DNA of 64,000 nt from Rheinheimera maricola (GCF_016918075.2 NZ_JAERPS020000001.1:124001-188000), one strand, 5' to 3'. Shown: positions 10,539 to 19,952, counted from the stretch's first letter. A program made the numbers and translations. The notes: generated from the sequence alone by a model not told the origin.

Positions 10539-10628
10539 GGAGAAATGGCCGAGTGGCTGAAGGCGCACCCCTGCTAAGGGTGTATAGGGGAAACTCTATC
10601 GAGGGTTCGAATCCCTCTTTCTCCGCCA
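10539..10628 (+). tRNA. tRNA-Ser(GCT)
   Basis: 90 nt with encoded CCA. Acceptor stem GGAGAAA/TTTCTCC, anticodon loop CTGCTAA with anticodon GCT at 10573-10575, a long class II variable arm, and T loop GGTTCGAATCC. First gene of a three-tRNA operon downstream of csrA. Confidence 0.97.
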
Positions 10629-10639
10629 TTTTTTCAGAC

Positions 10640-10716
10640 GGACGCATAGCTCAGCTGGATAGAGTACTCGGCTACGAACCGAGCGGTCGGAGGTTCGAAT
10701 CCTCCTGCGTCCACCA
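10640..10716 (+). tRNA. tRNA-Arg(ACG), copy 1
   Basis: 77 nt including encoded CCA. Acceptor GGACGCA/TGCGTCC, anticodon stem CTCGG/CCGAG with loop CTACGAA (anticodon ACG, normally edited to ICG), T arm GGAGGTTCGAATCCTCC. Lies 11 bp after tRNA-Ser. Confidence 0.97.
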
Positions 10717-10779
10717 TCTGAATTGGGCTGCACCTTGCACTGTGCATTAAATAAACTGTGCTACAATTTGCAACACCCT

Positions 10780-10856
10780 GGACGCATAGCTCAGCTGGAT
10801 AGAGTACTCGGCTACGAACCGAGCGGTCGGAGGTTCGAATCCTCCTGCGTCCACCA
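10780..10856 (+). tRNA. tRNA-Arg(ACG), copy 2
   Basis: 77 nt, identical to copy 1. Its last 19 nt (from the T arm through CCA) are the seed of the 186-bp tandem repeat that follows. Confidence 0.97.
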
Positions 10857-10865
10857 TATACGAAG

Positions 10866-10899
10866 AACCCGCTACGGTTAACGCCTTAGCGGGTTTTTT
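10866..10899 (+). terminator. Rho-independent terminator, repeat unit 1
   Basis: Stem AACCCGCTA / TAGCGGGTT followed by TTTTTT, ten bases after the tRNA-Arg CCA. Likely the main end of the tRNA operon. Confidence 0.85.
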
Positions 10900-11051
10900 A
10901 ATTTTGTTCTAATGCAAACTGACGCAGGCGGGTGAGAAGCTCCGCAGGTTCGACCAATTTGCCAGGAGCAAATTGGCGCAGCTTCAGCTGACCCGAAGGG
11001 CAGGCGGTAGGATAGCCGCCTGCAATCCTCCTGCGTCCACCATATACGAAG

Positions 11052-11085
11052 AACCCGCTACGGCTAACGCCTTAGCGGGTTTTTT
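11052..11085 (+). terminator. Rho-independent terminator, repeat unit 2
   Basis: The same hairpin and T tract as in unit 1, 186 bases downstream, with one loop difference (C for T). Ends any transcript that reads through unit 1. Confidence 0.8.
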
Positions 11086-11237
11086 AATTTTGTTCTAATG
11101 CAAACTGACGCAGGCGGGTGAGAAGCTCCGCAGGTTCGACCAATTTGCCAGGAGCAAATTGGCCCAGCTTCAGCTGACCCGAAGGGCAGGCGGCAGGATA
11201 GCCGCCTGCAATCCTCCTGCGTCCACCATATACGAAG

Positions 11238-11271
11238 AACCCGCTACGGCTAACGCCTTAGCGGGTTTTTT
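11238..11271 (+). terminator. Rho-independent terminator, partial repeat unit 3
   Basis: Third copy of the hairpin, with seven Ts; the repeat similarity ends within this T tract, before unique sequence leading to pqiA. Confidence 0.8.
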
Positions 11272-11429
11272 TATGCCTAGGTTTTGCGGTTTAACCTGGG
11301 TGCTGTTATCGCTAACTTACTGTGATTGTGCTATAAATTGTCACCTAACTGCAGTTGTTTTGCTCAGGCACAGTTCAGCTATGCTTTGGTAAAACTCGCT
11401 GATTGCGTAAACACGGGTAAGCTTGAAAC

Positions 11430-12731
11430 GTGACATCAACCATCGCCGTTTCCACTATCAGTTTTGACATTCCGGTCACCTCGGAACTGGTGCTATGCCC
11501 TCATTGTGATCTGGTGCAACTGTTACCTGCGCTTAGCCCAGGTGAAGAGGGCAGTTGCTCACGCTGTGGCCATCATCTGGATGCTTGTCATCCTGAATCC
11601 GTAATGAGACCGATGCTATTTGCGGCCTCGGCGTTATTCATGCTATTGCTGGCTAACTTGTTTCCTTTCGTCAGCATGTTTGCCGCAGGCAACAGCAATG
11701 AAATTAATTTTTTTGATACCTCTTCCGTATTGTTTACTGAGCATCATCAGTCGCTGGCTATATTAATTTGGTTGTTTATTCAGGCGGTACCAGCAGCGTG
11801 TATGCTGGCGATTATCTATATAAAGCTGGGCATGCTCTATGCCCTGCCGGCCCGCACTTGGGTAGCGCGTGTGCTATATATGCTCAAACCCTGGAGCATG
11901 GTAGATATTTTCCTGATGGGGTTGATTATTAGCTTTGTAAAATTGGTGGCAGATGCCGACATCTCGCTTGGCCCGAGCTTCTGGGCGTTTTGTTTGTTTT
12001 GTTTGTTGCACTTAAGAGCATTTCAGGTAATCGACCGCCATGAATTGTGGTCAAAAATAGCCGCTTGTCCTACGCCACAAGTGGCTGCGCATGCCGGAAA
12101 AACCGGTCTGGCGCAAAATTTGAAATTGTGTAAAGTGTGCACCGCATTGGTGCCCGTAACACAAACGCACTGTAGTCGTTGCCATACTAAAGTTAGGCTG
12201 CGCCAGCGTGCGAGTATTCAGAATACGCTCGCATTGTTAGTGGCAGCCACCTTGCTATATATTCCCGCTAACTTATTGCCTATTATGCGAACAGTATCTT
12301 TTGGTGAGGTTATCGACTCTACCATCATCAGTGGTTTAGTGCTTATGTGGCAAGATGGGGCTTACCCGGTTGCGATAATTATTCTTATTGCCAGTGTTAT
12401 TGTACCGGTGGCAAAGATCCTGATTTTGTTTTGGTTATGTTATTTGACCCGTCTACCTGTCGGATTGCGCCAGCGTCATTCAACGCAAATTTATCGTTTG
12501 GTAGACTGGGTTGGCCGATGGTCGATGGTCGATGTGCTGGTGGTGGCTATTATGGCGGCATTAGTACGGTTTGACTTACTTATGAGTGTGTATCCTGGTA
12601 TCGGAGCTTTGGTTTTCGCTGCCGTGGTTATTTTGACCATGCTAGCGGCTCTGAGCTTTGACCCTCGATTATTATGGGATCCGTTGACGCAGCAAAAGGG
12701 AGTCGGTTTTGACGCAACTACAGAGCGCTAA
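11430..12731 (+). CDS. pqiA: PqiA, inner-membrane component of the Pqi lipid-transport system
   Basis: 433 residues from GTG 11430. Two similar halves, each with a zinc-ribbon (CPHC...CSRCG near residue 22; CKVC...CSRCH near 237) followed by about four membrane helices with the repeated motif W/R-SMVD (PWSMVDIF, RWSMVDVL). This is the PqiA/YebS layout at its usual length. In E. coli PqiA sits in the inner membrane and works with the MCE protein PqiB and the lipoprotein PqiC to move phospholipids between membranes. First gene of pqiABC; pqiB overlaps its end by 23 bases, suggesting coupled translation. No Sox-type operator recognised upstream. Confidence 0.93.
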   Translation: MTSTIAVSTISFDIPVTSELVLCPHCDLVQLLPALSPGEEGSCSRCGHHLDACHPESVMRPMLFAASALFMLLLANLFPFVSMFAAGNSNEINFFDTSSVLFTEHHQSLAILIWLFIQAVPAACMLAIIYIKLGMLYALPARTWVARVLYMLKPWSMVDIFLMGLIISFVKLVADADISLGPSFWAFCLFCLLHLRAFQVIDRHELWSKIAACPTPQVAAHAGKTGLAQNLKLCKVCTALVPVTQTHCSRCHTKVRLRQRASIQNTLALLVAATLLYIPANLLPIMRTVSFGEVIDSTIISGLVLMWQDGAYPVAIIILIASVIVPVAKILILFWLCYLTRLPVGLRQRHSTQIYRLVDWVGRWSMVDVLVVAIMAALVRFDLLMSVYPGIGALVFAAVVILTMLAALSFDPRLLWDPLTQQKGVGFDATTER

Positions 12732-14376
12732 GGTAAGCCGTATCAGACAATTATCACCTATCTGGGTGGTGCCGATAGCTGCAGTACTGATCGGTATCTG
12801 GATGCTTTATAACCATTACCAACAGCAGGGGGCCTTACTTACTTTGCTGACGGCAGATGCTGAGGGCATAGTTGCAGGTAAAACGCAGATTAAAAGCCGC
12901 AGTGTAGATGTTGGCCAGGTCGTATCGGTAGAGCTGAGTACCGATTTAAAGCAGGTGATTATTAAAGCGCGGATGAAACCGTCTATTGCCCCGCTGTTAA
13001 ATAAAGACTCTCAATTTTGGGTGGTAAAGCCGCAGGTTGGTCGTGGAGGCATTACCGGATTGAATACGTTGTTATCCGGCGTTTACATTGAGCTGCAACC
13101 TGGCGAATCTAAGCAGCAGCAATTACAACATAAGCTGCTCGACACTCCGCCGGTAGCACCAGCCGATGCTCCGGGGATCCGGGTAAGGTTAATTGCTGCC
13201 GACAGTGGTGGCCTCGCGGTGGGGGACCCGGTGTTATACCGCGGTTATGATGTTGGTACTGTTGAGTACAGCGAGTTTGATTTAGCCAGCAGGCGCACTG
13301 AGTATCAGTTATATATCCGTGAACCCTTTGATGTATTGGTATCAGAGAATGTACGTTTTTGGCTCAGTAGCGGCTTTTCGCTGGATTTATCAGCAGAAGG
13401 TCTACAGGTTGACGTTGGCTCAGCCACAACACTGCTAAGTGGCGGCGTCAGCTTCGATTTGATGCAAGGCTGGCCGGCAGGTGCAATGATACGAGATGGT
13501 ACAGAGTTTCAGCTGTTCCCTAACAAACAAAGCGTGCAGGAGGGCTTGTATAGTGAGTTTGTTGAATATTTGTTGTTTTTTGATGAGTCAGTCAGGGGAT
13601 TAAAAGCCGGTGCGCCAGTTGAGTACCGCGGTGTGCGAGTAGGTACTGTAGCCAGTGTGCCCTTTTTCTTCTCTATTGATAAACCGTTTGAAGTTTCTTT
13701 GCAGCAGGGCATTCCGGTACTTATTCGTGTCGAGGCCGGCAGGTTATATGAAAACCTGAGCCTACAGCAATTGCGCAAAGAGTTGGAAATAGCCGTACAA
13801 CGCGGTATGCATGCAGCACTAAAAACCGGCAATTTGTTAACAGGTGCTTTGTATATTGATTTAGATATTAATCAGGACAACACCATCGATATAGAGCAGC
13901 AAGCATTACAGGCGCAGCAACTGGCATTAAGCCAGAGCGCAGGCTATCCAATGTTGCCTACGGCACGCAGTGGTTTGAGCAATATTGAACAAAAAGTACT
14001 GATGGCTCTGGAGAAAATTAATAATCTGCCGGTAGAACAATTGTTAGAGCAAAGCGATCAGACCATGCAAAGCGCAGATTCCTTGTTACAAAACGCCACT
14101 AAAATGGTGACTCAGCTGGAGGCGTTAGTCAGCAACCCGCAAGTGCAACAATTACCCGCACAGTTGCAGCTCAGCTTGCAGCAATTGCAGCAAATGCTGG
14201 CCGGGTTGAGTCCGGGTTCGGCGGCTTACGATAGTTTGAATGGAAACTTGCAGACACTTGATCAGGTATTACGTGAGCTGCAACCTGTGCTGCAAACCTT
14301 AAACCAACAAAGTAATGCACTGGTATTTGAAGCAAACATAGCTGCTGATCCACAACCAAAGAGGGCTAAGCAATGA
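12709..14376 (+). CDS. pqiB: PqiB, periplasm-spanning MCE protein
   Basis: 555 residues from TTG 12709, inside the pqiA end; GGGAG (12699-12703) lies five bases upstream. A short N-terminal segment, one membrane helix (about 18-35), then three MCE/MlaD domains (starting near 40, 155 and 290; repeated GDPVLYRGYDVGTV and GAPVEYRGVRVGTV signatures), then a long Q/L-rich helical region (about 425-555). E. coli PqiB stacks its three MCE rings under a helical needle that crosses the periplasm, and the same parts are present here in the same order. Overlaps pqiC by four bases (ATGA). Confidence 0.95.
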   Translation: MTQLQSAKVSRIRQLSPIWVVPIAAVLIGIWMLYNHYQQQGALLTLLTADAEGIVAGKTQIKSRSVDVGQVVSVELSTDLKQVIIKARMKPSIAPLLNKDSQFWVVKPQVGRGGITGLNTLLSGVYIELQPGESKQQQLQHKLLDTPPVAPADAPGIRVRLIAADSGGLAVGDPVLYRGYDVGTVEYSEFDLASRRTEYQLYIREPFDVLVSENVRFWLSSGFSLDLSAEGLQVDVGSATTLLSGGVSFDLMQGWPAGAMIRDGTEFQLFPNKQSVQEGLYSEFVEYLLFFDESVRGLKAGAPVEYRGVRVGTVASVPFFFSIDKPFEVSLQQGIPVLIRVEAGRLYENLSLQQLRKELEIAVQRGMHAALKTGNLLTGALYIDLDINQDNTIDIEQQALQAQQLALSQSAGYPMLPTARSGLSNIEQKVLMALEKINNLPVEQLLEQSDQTMQSADSLLQNATKMVTQLEALVSNPQVQQLPAQLQLSLQQLQQMLAGLSPGSAAYDSLNGNLQTLDQVLRELQPVLQTLNQQSNALVFEANIAADPQPKRAKQ

Positions 14377-14918
14377 AGTATCTCAGTATGGCGGTATTAT
14401 TGCTGCTCGCTGCCTGCAGCAGTCAACCGCCAGTTAGTTTTTATCAGCTTCCGCCAGTCCAGTCGGTTATGACAGCGCCATCAGCCGCAGCCAAAGGCTT
14501 GTTTGTCGAGCCAGTTCAGGTTGCGCCTTATCTGAACGGCCGCGGTTTGGTGTTGCAAGTATCGTCGGTCGAACTGGTTATGGCTCGGCAACATTTGTGG
14601 GCCGAAGGGTTGGATCAACATCTGCAACGCCAGCTACGCAAATATATACCGCTGTATACGCCAGCTTATTTTGCGCAGTTACAGCCCTCCGCAGATAGTG
14701 TGCGCCTTACTGTGCAGCTCGATCGCTTCCATGGTTTAGTAGAGGGCTATGCCGTGCTCAGTGGTCGTTTTAGTTTAAGTTCGCAAGCCATAGTGCACAG
14801 TTTTGACTTACGGCTGCCTTTACTCAACGATGGTTATCCCGCAATGGTAACGGCGCTGGGGCAGGGTTGGGAGCAATTGGCGCAGCAAATCGCACAGCAG
14901 CTCGGGAACTCAGCTTAA
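14373..14918 (+). CDS. pqiC: PqiC, outer-membrane lipoprotein of the Pqi system
   Basis: 181 residues. Lipoprotein signal peptide with lipobox LAAC (Cys15), then the FYQLPPV stretch of the DUF330/ABC-type auxiliary family. In E. coli PqiC docks to the outer membrane and contacts the PqiB needle. ATGA overlap with pqiB indicates coupling. Length is normal. No terminator is apparent right after the gene; the following 270 bp carry the oad leader. Confidence 0.93.
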   Translation: MKYLSMAVLLLLAACSSQPPVSFYQLPPVQSVMTAPSAAAKGLFVEPVQVAPYLNGRGLVLQVSSVELVMARQHLWAEGLDQHLQRQLRKYIPLYTPAYFAQLQPSADSVRLTVQLDRFHGLVEGYAVLSGRFSLSSQAIVHSFDLRLPLLNDGYPAMVTALGQGWEQLAQQIAQQLGNSA

Positions 14919-15059
14919 TAGCCGCTGCTTATGCTTTGATTACATAAAGAGTAATAACTTCTTATTTCAGATGGCTAGACATTTGAATGTCTTTACGTGT
15001 AATGTGTTTGCATTATGCAAATTGTTAGCATAAATAGCAGTTATCACTGAGTTTTATTT

Positions 15060-15168
15060 AGCCTGCCAGGTTTAACTGCGCATAATGCAGGGTCGGCTTG
15101 ATAAAACCAGGTTTTGTCGGCAGGCTTAAACTATTCTGAGTATACCTGTGCTGCGCATCCAGGTTATA
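15060..15168 (+). promoter_or_regulatory. Structured leader upstream of oadGAB
   Basis: Two predicted RNA structures stand between pqiC and oadG. The first (15060-15126) is closed by an 8-bp stem AGCCTGCC/GGCAGGCT and contains two small hairpins, around CTGCGCATAATGCAG and AAAACCAGGTTTT, so it can form a three-way junction. The second (15141-15168) pairs TATACCTG with CAGGTTATA and ends 10 bases before the GACGGAG ribosome site. Neither is followed by a T run, so they are not plain terminators. A cis-acting regulatory RNA is an inference. Confidence 0.45.
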
Positions 15169-15189
15169 GCAATTGACGGAGAACACATT

Positions 15190-15429
15190 ATGGTCGCGGA
15201 GTTATTGCTGGAAGCTGCCAGCTTGATGTTTATCGGAATGGTGGCGGTGTTTGCCTTTCTTTTACTACTTGTGGTTGTCGTGCAATTGATCAGTGCGGTA
15301 ATGCAGCGTTATTTTCCAGTCAAACCGGCTGATAAGCCAAGCATGGCCGACAACAGCAGTAACAGCGTTAGTCCGGCAGTTATTGCCGCGATTTCAACTG
15401 CCATACATCAGTATCGGCAACAACAATAA
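15190..15429 (+). CDS. oadG: Oxaloacetate decarboxylase gamma subunit
   Basis: 79 residues from ATG 15190 (GGAG eight bases upstream); an in-frame start further upstream would add 14 non-homologous residues. A single membrane helix (about 8-33, LMFIGMVAVFAFLLLLVVVV) followed by a polar tail, as in OadG. The gamma subunit anchors and stabilises the OadA-OadB complex in the inner membrane, and its C-terminus binds zinc in characterised systems. First gene of oadGAB, 12 bp before oadA. Confidence 0.9.
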   Translation: MVAELLLEAASLMFIGMVAVFAFLLLLVVVVQLISAVMQRYFPVKPADKPSMADNSSNSVSPAVIAAISTAIHQYRQQQ

Positions 15430-15441
15430 GAGGACTCAGGT

Positions 15442-17226
15442 ATGAGCAAACCACTATTACTGACTGAACTGGTGTTACGTGATGCGCATCAGTCTTTATT
15501 GGCGACCCGGCTGCGGCTGGACGATATGCTGCCTATTGCTGCCAAACTGGACAAAGTAGGGTTTTGGTCGATGGAATCCTGGGGCGGAGCCACCTTTGAT
15601 GCCTGTATTCGTTATCTGGGTGAAGATCCCTGGCATCGTATCCGTGAGCTGAAAAAAGCCATGCCAAACACCAAACAGCAAATGCTGCTGCGCGGGCAGA
15701 ACTTGCTTGGCTATCGTCACTATGCTGATGATGTGGTAGAAAAATTTGTCGAGCGGGCGCATGAAAACGGCGTCGATGTGTTCCGCATCTTTGATGCCAT
15801 GAACGATATCCGCAATTTGCAAACGGCTGTGCAGACCGCTATTAAAGTGGGCGCCCATGCACAAGGTACCATTTCCTATACAGTCAGTCCGGTGCATACC
15901 ATTGATATGTGGGTGGATATGGCCCGTCAGCTCGAAGATATGGGCTGCCACTCTATCTGTATTAAAGACATGGCCGGTTTGTTAAAGCCTTATGTCTGTG
16001 AAGAACTGGTTACCCGAATTAAAGAGGCTACCAAAATACCGTTAGCGATGCAGTGTCACGCTACCACAGGTTTAAGTACTGCTACCTACCAGAAAGCCAT
16101 CGATGCCGGCATTGATATGCTAGACAGCGCTATTTCGTCGATGAGTATGACCTATGGCCACAGTGCTACAGAAACCATGGTAGCCATTACTGAAGGCACT
16201 GAGCGCGATACCGGGCTAAACCTGGAGTTATTAGCTGATATTGCCGCTTATTTTCGTGATGTGCGAAAGAAATATGCGCAGTTTGAAGGTTCATTGAAAG
16301 GTGTTGATGCGCGTATTCTACTGGCACAAGTACCTGGCGGCATGTTAACTAATATGGAAAGCCAGCTCAAAGAGCAAGGTGCGCTGGACAAACTGGATGC
16401 CGTATTAAAAGAAATTCCGCTTGTGCGAGAGGATCTAGGGTTTTTACCTTTGGTTACTCCAACCTCACAAATTGTTGGTACTCAAGCTGTGCTCAATATT
16501 CTGACAGGTGAACGATACAAGAGTATCACCAAAGAAACTGCCGGTGTATTAAAAGGCGAATATGGCGCTACGCCAGCACCGATGAATGCCGAATTACAAA
16601 AGCGTGTGCTTGCTGGTGCTCAGGCTATTACTTGCCGTCCGGCAGACTTGTTGGAGCCAGAACTGAACAAGTTGCAAACAGAGCTAAGTAGTTTAGCTGG
16701 CAGTGAAGATATTCGCTTAGCAGACGCGCAAATAGATGATGTATTAACCTACGCACTGTTTCCACAAGTGGGCCTAAAATTTCTGAAAAATCGTGACAAC
16801 CCGGCCGCATTTGAGCCAGCACCAGAAGCTGATAGCAGCGACGACAAAAAGGTTGCTCCAGCCAAGGCGAAAACCGCCCAAAGCGGGCCTGCCAGTTATA
16901 GTGTGCGGGTTGATGGCAAGGTATACGAAGTGGAAGTAGCGCCAACTGGCGAGCTTAGTTCGGTTAAACCGGTCGTATCAGAAAATATCCCTGGCAGTGC
17001 TTCTGTTACTGGCAGTGCAACCCTTAATGCGCCGCTGGCAGGTAATATCTGGAAAATTGTCACCAAAGTGGGCGCCAGCGTAAAGCGTGGCGACGTGGTG
17101 ATAATAATGGAAGCAATGAAAATGGAAACTGAAGTGCGGGCGGTATCAGATGGCACAGTAGTGACTATTCATGTGGCAGCGGGCGATGCGGTTAGTACGG
17201 GTGACGTGCTAATAAGTTTCGACTAG
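15442..17226 (+). CDS. oadA: Oxaloacetate decarboxylase alpha subunit (biotin carboxyltransferase)
   Basis: 594 residues. N-terminal carboxyltransferase TIM barrel ([14 protein letters not shown] at the start, MQCHATTG near 208, metal-ligand histidines), an association domain, an Ala/Pro/Lys linker (about 460-485), and a C-terminal biotinyl domain with EAMKMET; the biotinylated lysine is Lys560. It moves CO2 from oxaloacetate to biotin, giving pyruvate. The carboxybiotin is then decarboxylated by OadB with sodium export. Full length and unbroken. Confidence 0.97.
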   Translation: MSKPLLLTELVLRDAHQSLLATRLRLDDMLPIAAKLDKVGFWSMESWGGATFDACIRYLGEDPWHRIRELKKAMPNTKQQMLLRGQNLLGYRHYADDVVEKFVERAHENGVDVFRIFDAMNDIRNLQTAVQTAIKVGAHAQGTISYTVSPVHTIDMWVDMARQLEDMGCHSICIKDMAGLLKPYVCEELVTRIKEATKIPLAMQCHATTGLSTATYQKAIDAGIDMLDSAISSMSMTYGHSATETMVAITEGTERDTGLNLELLADIAAYFRDVRKKYAQFEGSLKGVDARILLAQVPGGMLTNMESQLKEQGALDKLDAVLKEIPLVREDLGFLPLVTPTSQIVGTQAVLNILTGERYKSITKETAGVLKGEYGATPAPMNAELQKRVLAGAQAITCRPADLLEPELNKLQTELSSLAGSEDIRLADAQIDDVLTYALFPQVGLKFLKNRDNPAAFEPAPEADSSDDKKVAPAKAKTAQSGPASYSVRVDGKVYEVEVAPTGELSSVKPVVSENIPGSASVTGSATLNAPLAGNIWKIVTKVGASVKRGDVVIIMEAMKMETEVRAVSDGTVVTIHVAAGDAVSTGDVLISFD

Positions 17227-17245
17227 ATCGGACTGAGGATATTAA

Positions 17246-18376
17246 ATGGACGCTGTAACAACCTTAATCGCCTCTACCGGTTTAGTTAATTTTACCGGTG
17301 GGCAGATAGTAATGATGCTGGTTGGCTTTACTTTACTGTATCTGGCTATTGCTCGTGGTTTTGAACCGCTGCTACTGTTACCTATTGGCTTTGGCGCGGT
17401 GCTGACTAATATTCCGCTGGCCGGCATGGGCGAGCCAGGCGGCTTGTTATACATGATATATGAAGTAGGTATCGGCACTGGCATATTCCCATTACTGATT
17501 TTTATGGGAGTAGGTGCCATGACCGATTTCGGAGCCTTAATTGCTAACCCTAGAATGTTACTGCTTGGTGCCGCAGCGCAATTTGGTATTTTTGCCACGT
17601 TGTTAGGCGCGATAGCACTTAATGCAGTACCAGGATTAAGTTTTACCCTGAAAGAAGCATCGGCCATCGCTATTATTGGTGGTGCTGATGGCCCAACTGC
17701 AATCTTTCTGGCATCGAAGTTAGCACCGGATTTGCTTGGTGCAATAGCCGTAGCTGCCTATTCCTATATGGCGCTGGTACCTATTATTCAACCGCCGATT
17801 ATGCGTGCGCTAACCAGCAAAGCAGAACGTAATATCCAAATGGTGCAGCTGCGTAACGTTAGCAAAAAAGAGAAAATTATCTTCCCGTTGGCGGTTTTAC
17901 TGTTAACTATATTACTGCTACCCAGTGCTGCGCCGTTAATAGGTATGTTTTGCCTGGGGAACCTGATGCGTGAGTCTGGCGTGGTGGAACGATTAAGCAA
18001 AACATCACAGAACGAGCTGATTAACATTGTGACTATTTTTCTTGGTTTGGCCGTGGGCTCTCGCCTAAGCGCAGATAAGTTTCTAACATTGCAGACACTG
18101 GGTATTTTGGTGCTTGGTGCTGTGGCTTTTGCAATTGGTACTGCGTCTGGCGTTATTATGGCGAAGATTATGGCCAGGTTTTCTAAGCAACCTATTAATC
18201 CATTAATAGGTGCCGCCGGTGTTTCTGCCGTGCCAATGGCTGCTAGGGTTGTGAATAAGGTGGGGCTTGAAGCTAACCCGCATAACTTCCTGTTAATGCA
18301 CGCAATGGGGCCGAATGTGGCGGGTGTGATAGGTTCAGCAGTTGCTGCTGGTATCTTGCTGGCATTGGTTGGCTAA
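17246..18376 (+). CDS. oadB: Oxaloacetate decarboxylase beta subunit (sodium pump)
   Basis: 376 residues, strongly hydrophobic throughout, with the conserved [17 protein letters not shown] near 140 (including the Asp needed for sodium translocation in characterised homologues) and a second conserved region [15 protein letters not shown]. Uses the free energy of carboxybiotin decarboxylation to export sodium. Last gene of oadGAB; a strong terminator follows 24 bp downstream. Together with OadA/G it points to a sodium-based energy economy, common in marine and alkaline-water bacteria. Confidence 0.97.
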   Translation: MDAVTTLIASTGLVNFTGGQIVMMLVGFTLLYLAIARGFEPLLLLPIGFGAVLTNIPLAGMGEPGGLLYMIYEVGIGTGIFPLLIFMGVGAMTDFGALIANPRMLLLGAAAQFGIFATLLGAIALNAVPGLSFTLKEASAIAIIGGADGPTAIFLASKLAPDLLGAIAVAAYSYMALVPIIQPPIMRALTSKAERNIQMVQLRNVSKKEKIIFPLAVLLLTILLLPSAAPLIGMFCLGNLMRESGVVERLSKTSQNELINIVTIFLGLAVGSRLSADKFLTLQTLGILVLGAVAFAIGTASGVIMAKIMARFSKQPINPLIGAAGVSAVPMAARVVNKVGLEANPHNFLLMHAMGPNVAGVIGSAVAAGILLALVG

Positions 18377-18400
18377 GCGGCCATTTAAAAAGCGAGCATA

Positions 18401-18431
18401 AAAAAGCCCGGCTTAATAAGCTGGGCTTTTT
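18401..18431. terminator. Bidirectional terminator between oadB and the M23 gene
   Basis: AAAAAGCCC and GGGCTTTTT arms with an inner GCTTAATAAGC, one mismatch; A run on one side and T run on the other, so it can serve both convergent genes. Confidence 0.85.
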
Positions 18432-18457
18432 ATTGGCTTCAAGGCCGGCTTTGCGAC

Positions 18458-19804
18458 TTAAGGCGCGGCAGTGGCGTCACTATTGGTTTTAGCCAGTAAC
18501 ACCCGTTGGTTGTTGCTTAACTGCATCAATATCTGTTGCGCTTGAGCGGCGAACAGCGTTTTTTCACTGCCTTGTAACGGTGTTGCTTGTGGTAATTTTA
18601 CTGTTCTGGGGTTGCGGTGCACACCAGACACTAGGAACTCATAATGTAAGTGAGCACCAGTTACCCGTCCCGTTGCACCCAGGCGGCCAATGACTTCACC
18701 TTGGCGTACCTTCTCGCCTTTAGCGACCAAACGCTTAGATAAATGCAGATATTTGGTCACGATATTGTTGGCATGCTGAATAAACACATAATGGCCATTC
18801 AGGTTGTTATATGCTGAATCAACAACTCTGCCATCGCCTGCAGCCATAATGGGTGTGCCTACTGGTGCGGCATAATCTACGCCGTTGTGTGGTCTTACCG
18901 TTTTTAATACTGGATGAAGACGACGCGGATTAAAGTTAGAGCTGACATACTGGAAACTAACCGGTGCGCGCAAAAATGCCTGACGCATACTTGCGCCATC
19001 AGGTTTATAGTAATTGCCGTCAGTATGGCGCACAGCTTGATACAGATGGCCCTGATTAGAGAACTGTGCTGCCACTATGTTGCCGTTGTTGATGAACTCA
19101 CCATCGACATATTGGGTTTCATATAACACGCTGAAACTGTCACCGCTGCGAATATCTAAACCAAAGTCTATATCCCAGCCAAAAATGCCGGCCAAACTCA
19201 TAATTTGTGCTTCGCTTAAACCTGCTTCTATACCAGCACTCCAAAAATTGCTGCGAATGTCTGCGCTGGCAAACTGACTGCGCAGCTCGACTTCTTTTTT
19301 CAACTCTTCCGCGACAAAACCGCCTTCGCTGTTTCGGTTTATTCTTAACGTGGTTAAGTGATTCAGGGCATAACGTAATTCTTGCAGCTCACCGTTGGCA
19401 TCCAGGCCAAACTCCAACTGCTCGCCAGGGAATAGCCGGGTCAGCGTTTTAACATTGCTGCCCAGTGCCAGAATATCCAGCATGATCTGCTGGCTAACAT
19501 TAGCTTTTTTAAACAAAGCAGACAGCGCGTCGCCTTTTTGCACCTGTAATACCGACCAGTTCAATGACAGATCTTCTTCTGGTAGGGCAGGCAGATCTAA
19601 CAAGGCTTGCTCAGGGGCAAGATCTATTGTGGTGTCAGGCATGGCTAAACTGTAGCGCTTACCTATTTCCAAACTGTCGGCTTTACTGCTTTTTGAGGCA
19701 GAAGCCTGTTCCGAAGGTAGCAGTAAAATGGTGGTTAAAAACACCGAAGTGACAACGATTAATACGCGGTGTTGTTTGGGAATTTTAGTTACTAATTGTC
19801 GCAT
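18458..19804 (-). CDS. mepM: MepM-type murein DD-endopeptidase (M23)
   Basis: 448 residues. N-terminal membrane anchor (about 14-33), an OapA/LysM-like region (VQKGDALSALFKKANVSQQ near 88), a linker domain, then a peptidase M23 (LytM) domain with the zinc-site motifs HNGVDY and HLHYE and the loop GATGRVTGAHLHYEF. Cleaves peptide cross-links in murein to let the sacculus expand. Length and order match E. coli MepM (YebA). Divergent from tyrS with 148 bp between the starts. Confidence 0.92.
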   Translation of the reverse strand: MRQLVTKIPKQHRVLIVVTSVFLTTILLLPSEQASASKSSKADSLEIGKRYSLAMPDTTIDLAPEQALLDLPALPEEDLSLNWSVLQVQKGDALSALFKKANVSQQIMLDILALGSNVKTLTRLFPGEQLEFGLDANGELQELRYALNHLTTLRINRNSEGGFVAEELKKEVELRSQFASADIRSNFWSAGIEAGLSEAQIMSLAGIFGWDIDFGLDIRSGDSFSVLYETQYVDGEFINNGNIVAAQFSNQGHLYQAVRHTDGNYYKPDGASMRQAFLRAPVSFQYVSSNFNPRRLHPVLKTVRPHNGVDYAAPVGTPIMAAGDGRVVDSAYNNLNGHYVFIQHANNIVTKYLHLSKRLVAKGEKVRQGEVIGRLGATGRVTGAHLHYEFLVSGVHRNPRTVKLPQATPLQGSEKTLFAAQAQQILMQLSNNQRVLLAKTNSDATAAP

Positions 19805-19952
19805 AATACTAGTCTGAGCTCAGGAAACGCACAAAAACCGAGCATATACCGTTTTTTTGCCTGACACCAGACTTTTGTGCGTTTCCCCAAGGCTGAACAT
19901 GCTATAGAATGCGGTTTGTTTGCGCAATCAGGTGAAAAATCAGGAGATGAAA

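Larger units (their letters stand above)
10838..11271 (+). repeat. 186-bp tandem repeat carrying a tRNA-Arg 3' end (2.3 units)
   Basis: Two full units (10838-11023 and 11024-11209) and a partial third (11210-11271) repeat with an exact 186-base period. Each unit starts with the 19 terminal bases of tRNA-Arg, AATCCTCCTGCGTCCACCA; the first of these is the real tRNA end. A rho-independent terminator hairpin follows, then a hairpin with arms CCAATTTG/CAAATTGG, a conserved GCTGACCCGAAGGGC, and a GC-rich hairpin around AGGATA (arms up to GCAGGCGGC/GCCGCCTGC). The two full units differ at only about three bases, so they are recent or kept alike by recombination. The design resembles the 178-bp tyrT repeats of E. 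coli, which also carry 19 nt of tRNA 3' end and yield rtT RNA. Confidence 0.9.

Noticed and set aside
10553..10750. Open frame over the tRNA-Ser and first tRNA-Arg genes
   Set aside because: It is a by-product of tRNA sequence; the tRNA folds are complete.
10838..11271. Attachment site of an integrated element, suggested by duplicated tRNA 3' ends
   Set aside because: The duplicates are only 186 bp apart in tandem, with no integrase or cargo between or near them.
10838..11271. CRISPR array
   Set aside because: Only two to three long units with no variable spacers and no cas genes.
11159..11392. A 77-codon open frame across the last tRNA repeat and its flank
   Set aside because: It starts inside repeat hairpin sequence, has no ribosome site, and the same frame is not kept in the earlier repeat unit.
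15496..15951. Long minus-strand open frame opposite oadA
   Set aside because: Shadow of a well-recognised coding sequence; no ribosome site and no family resemblance.
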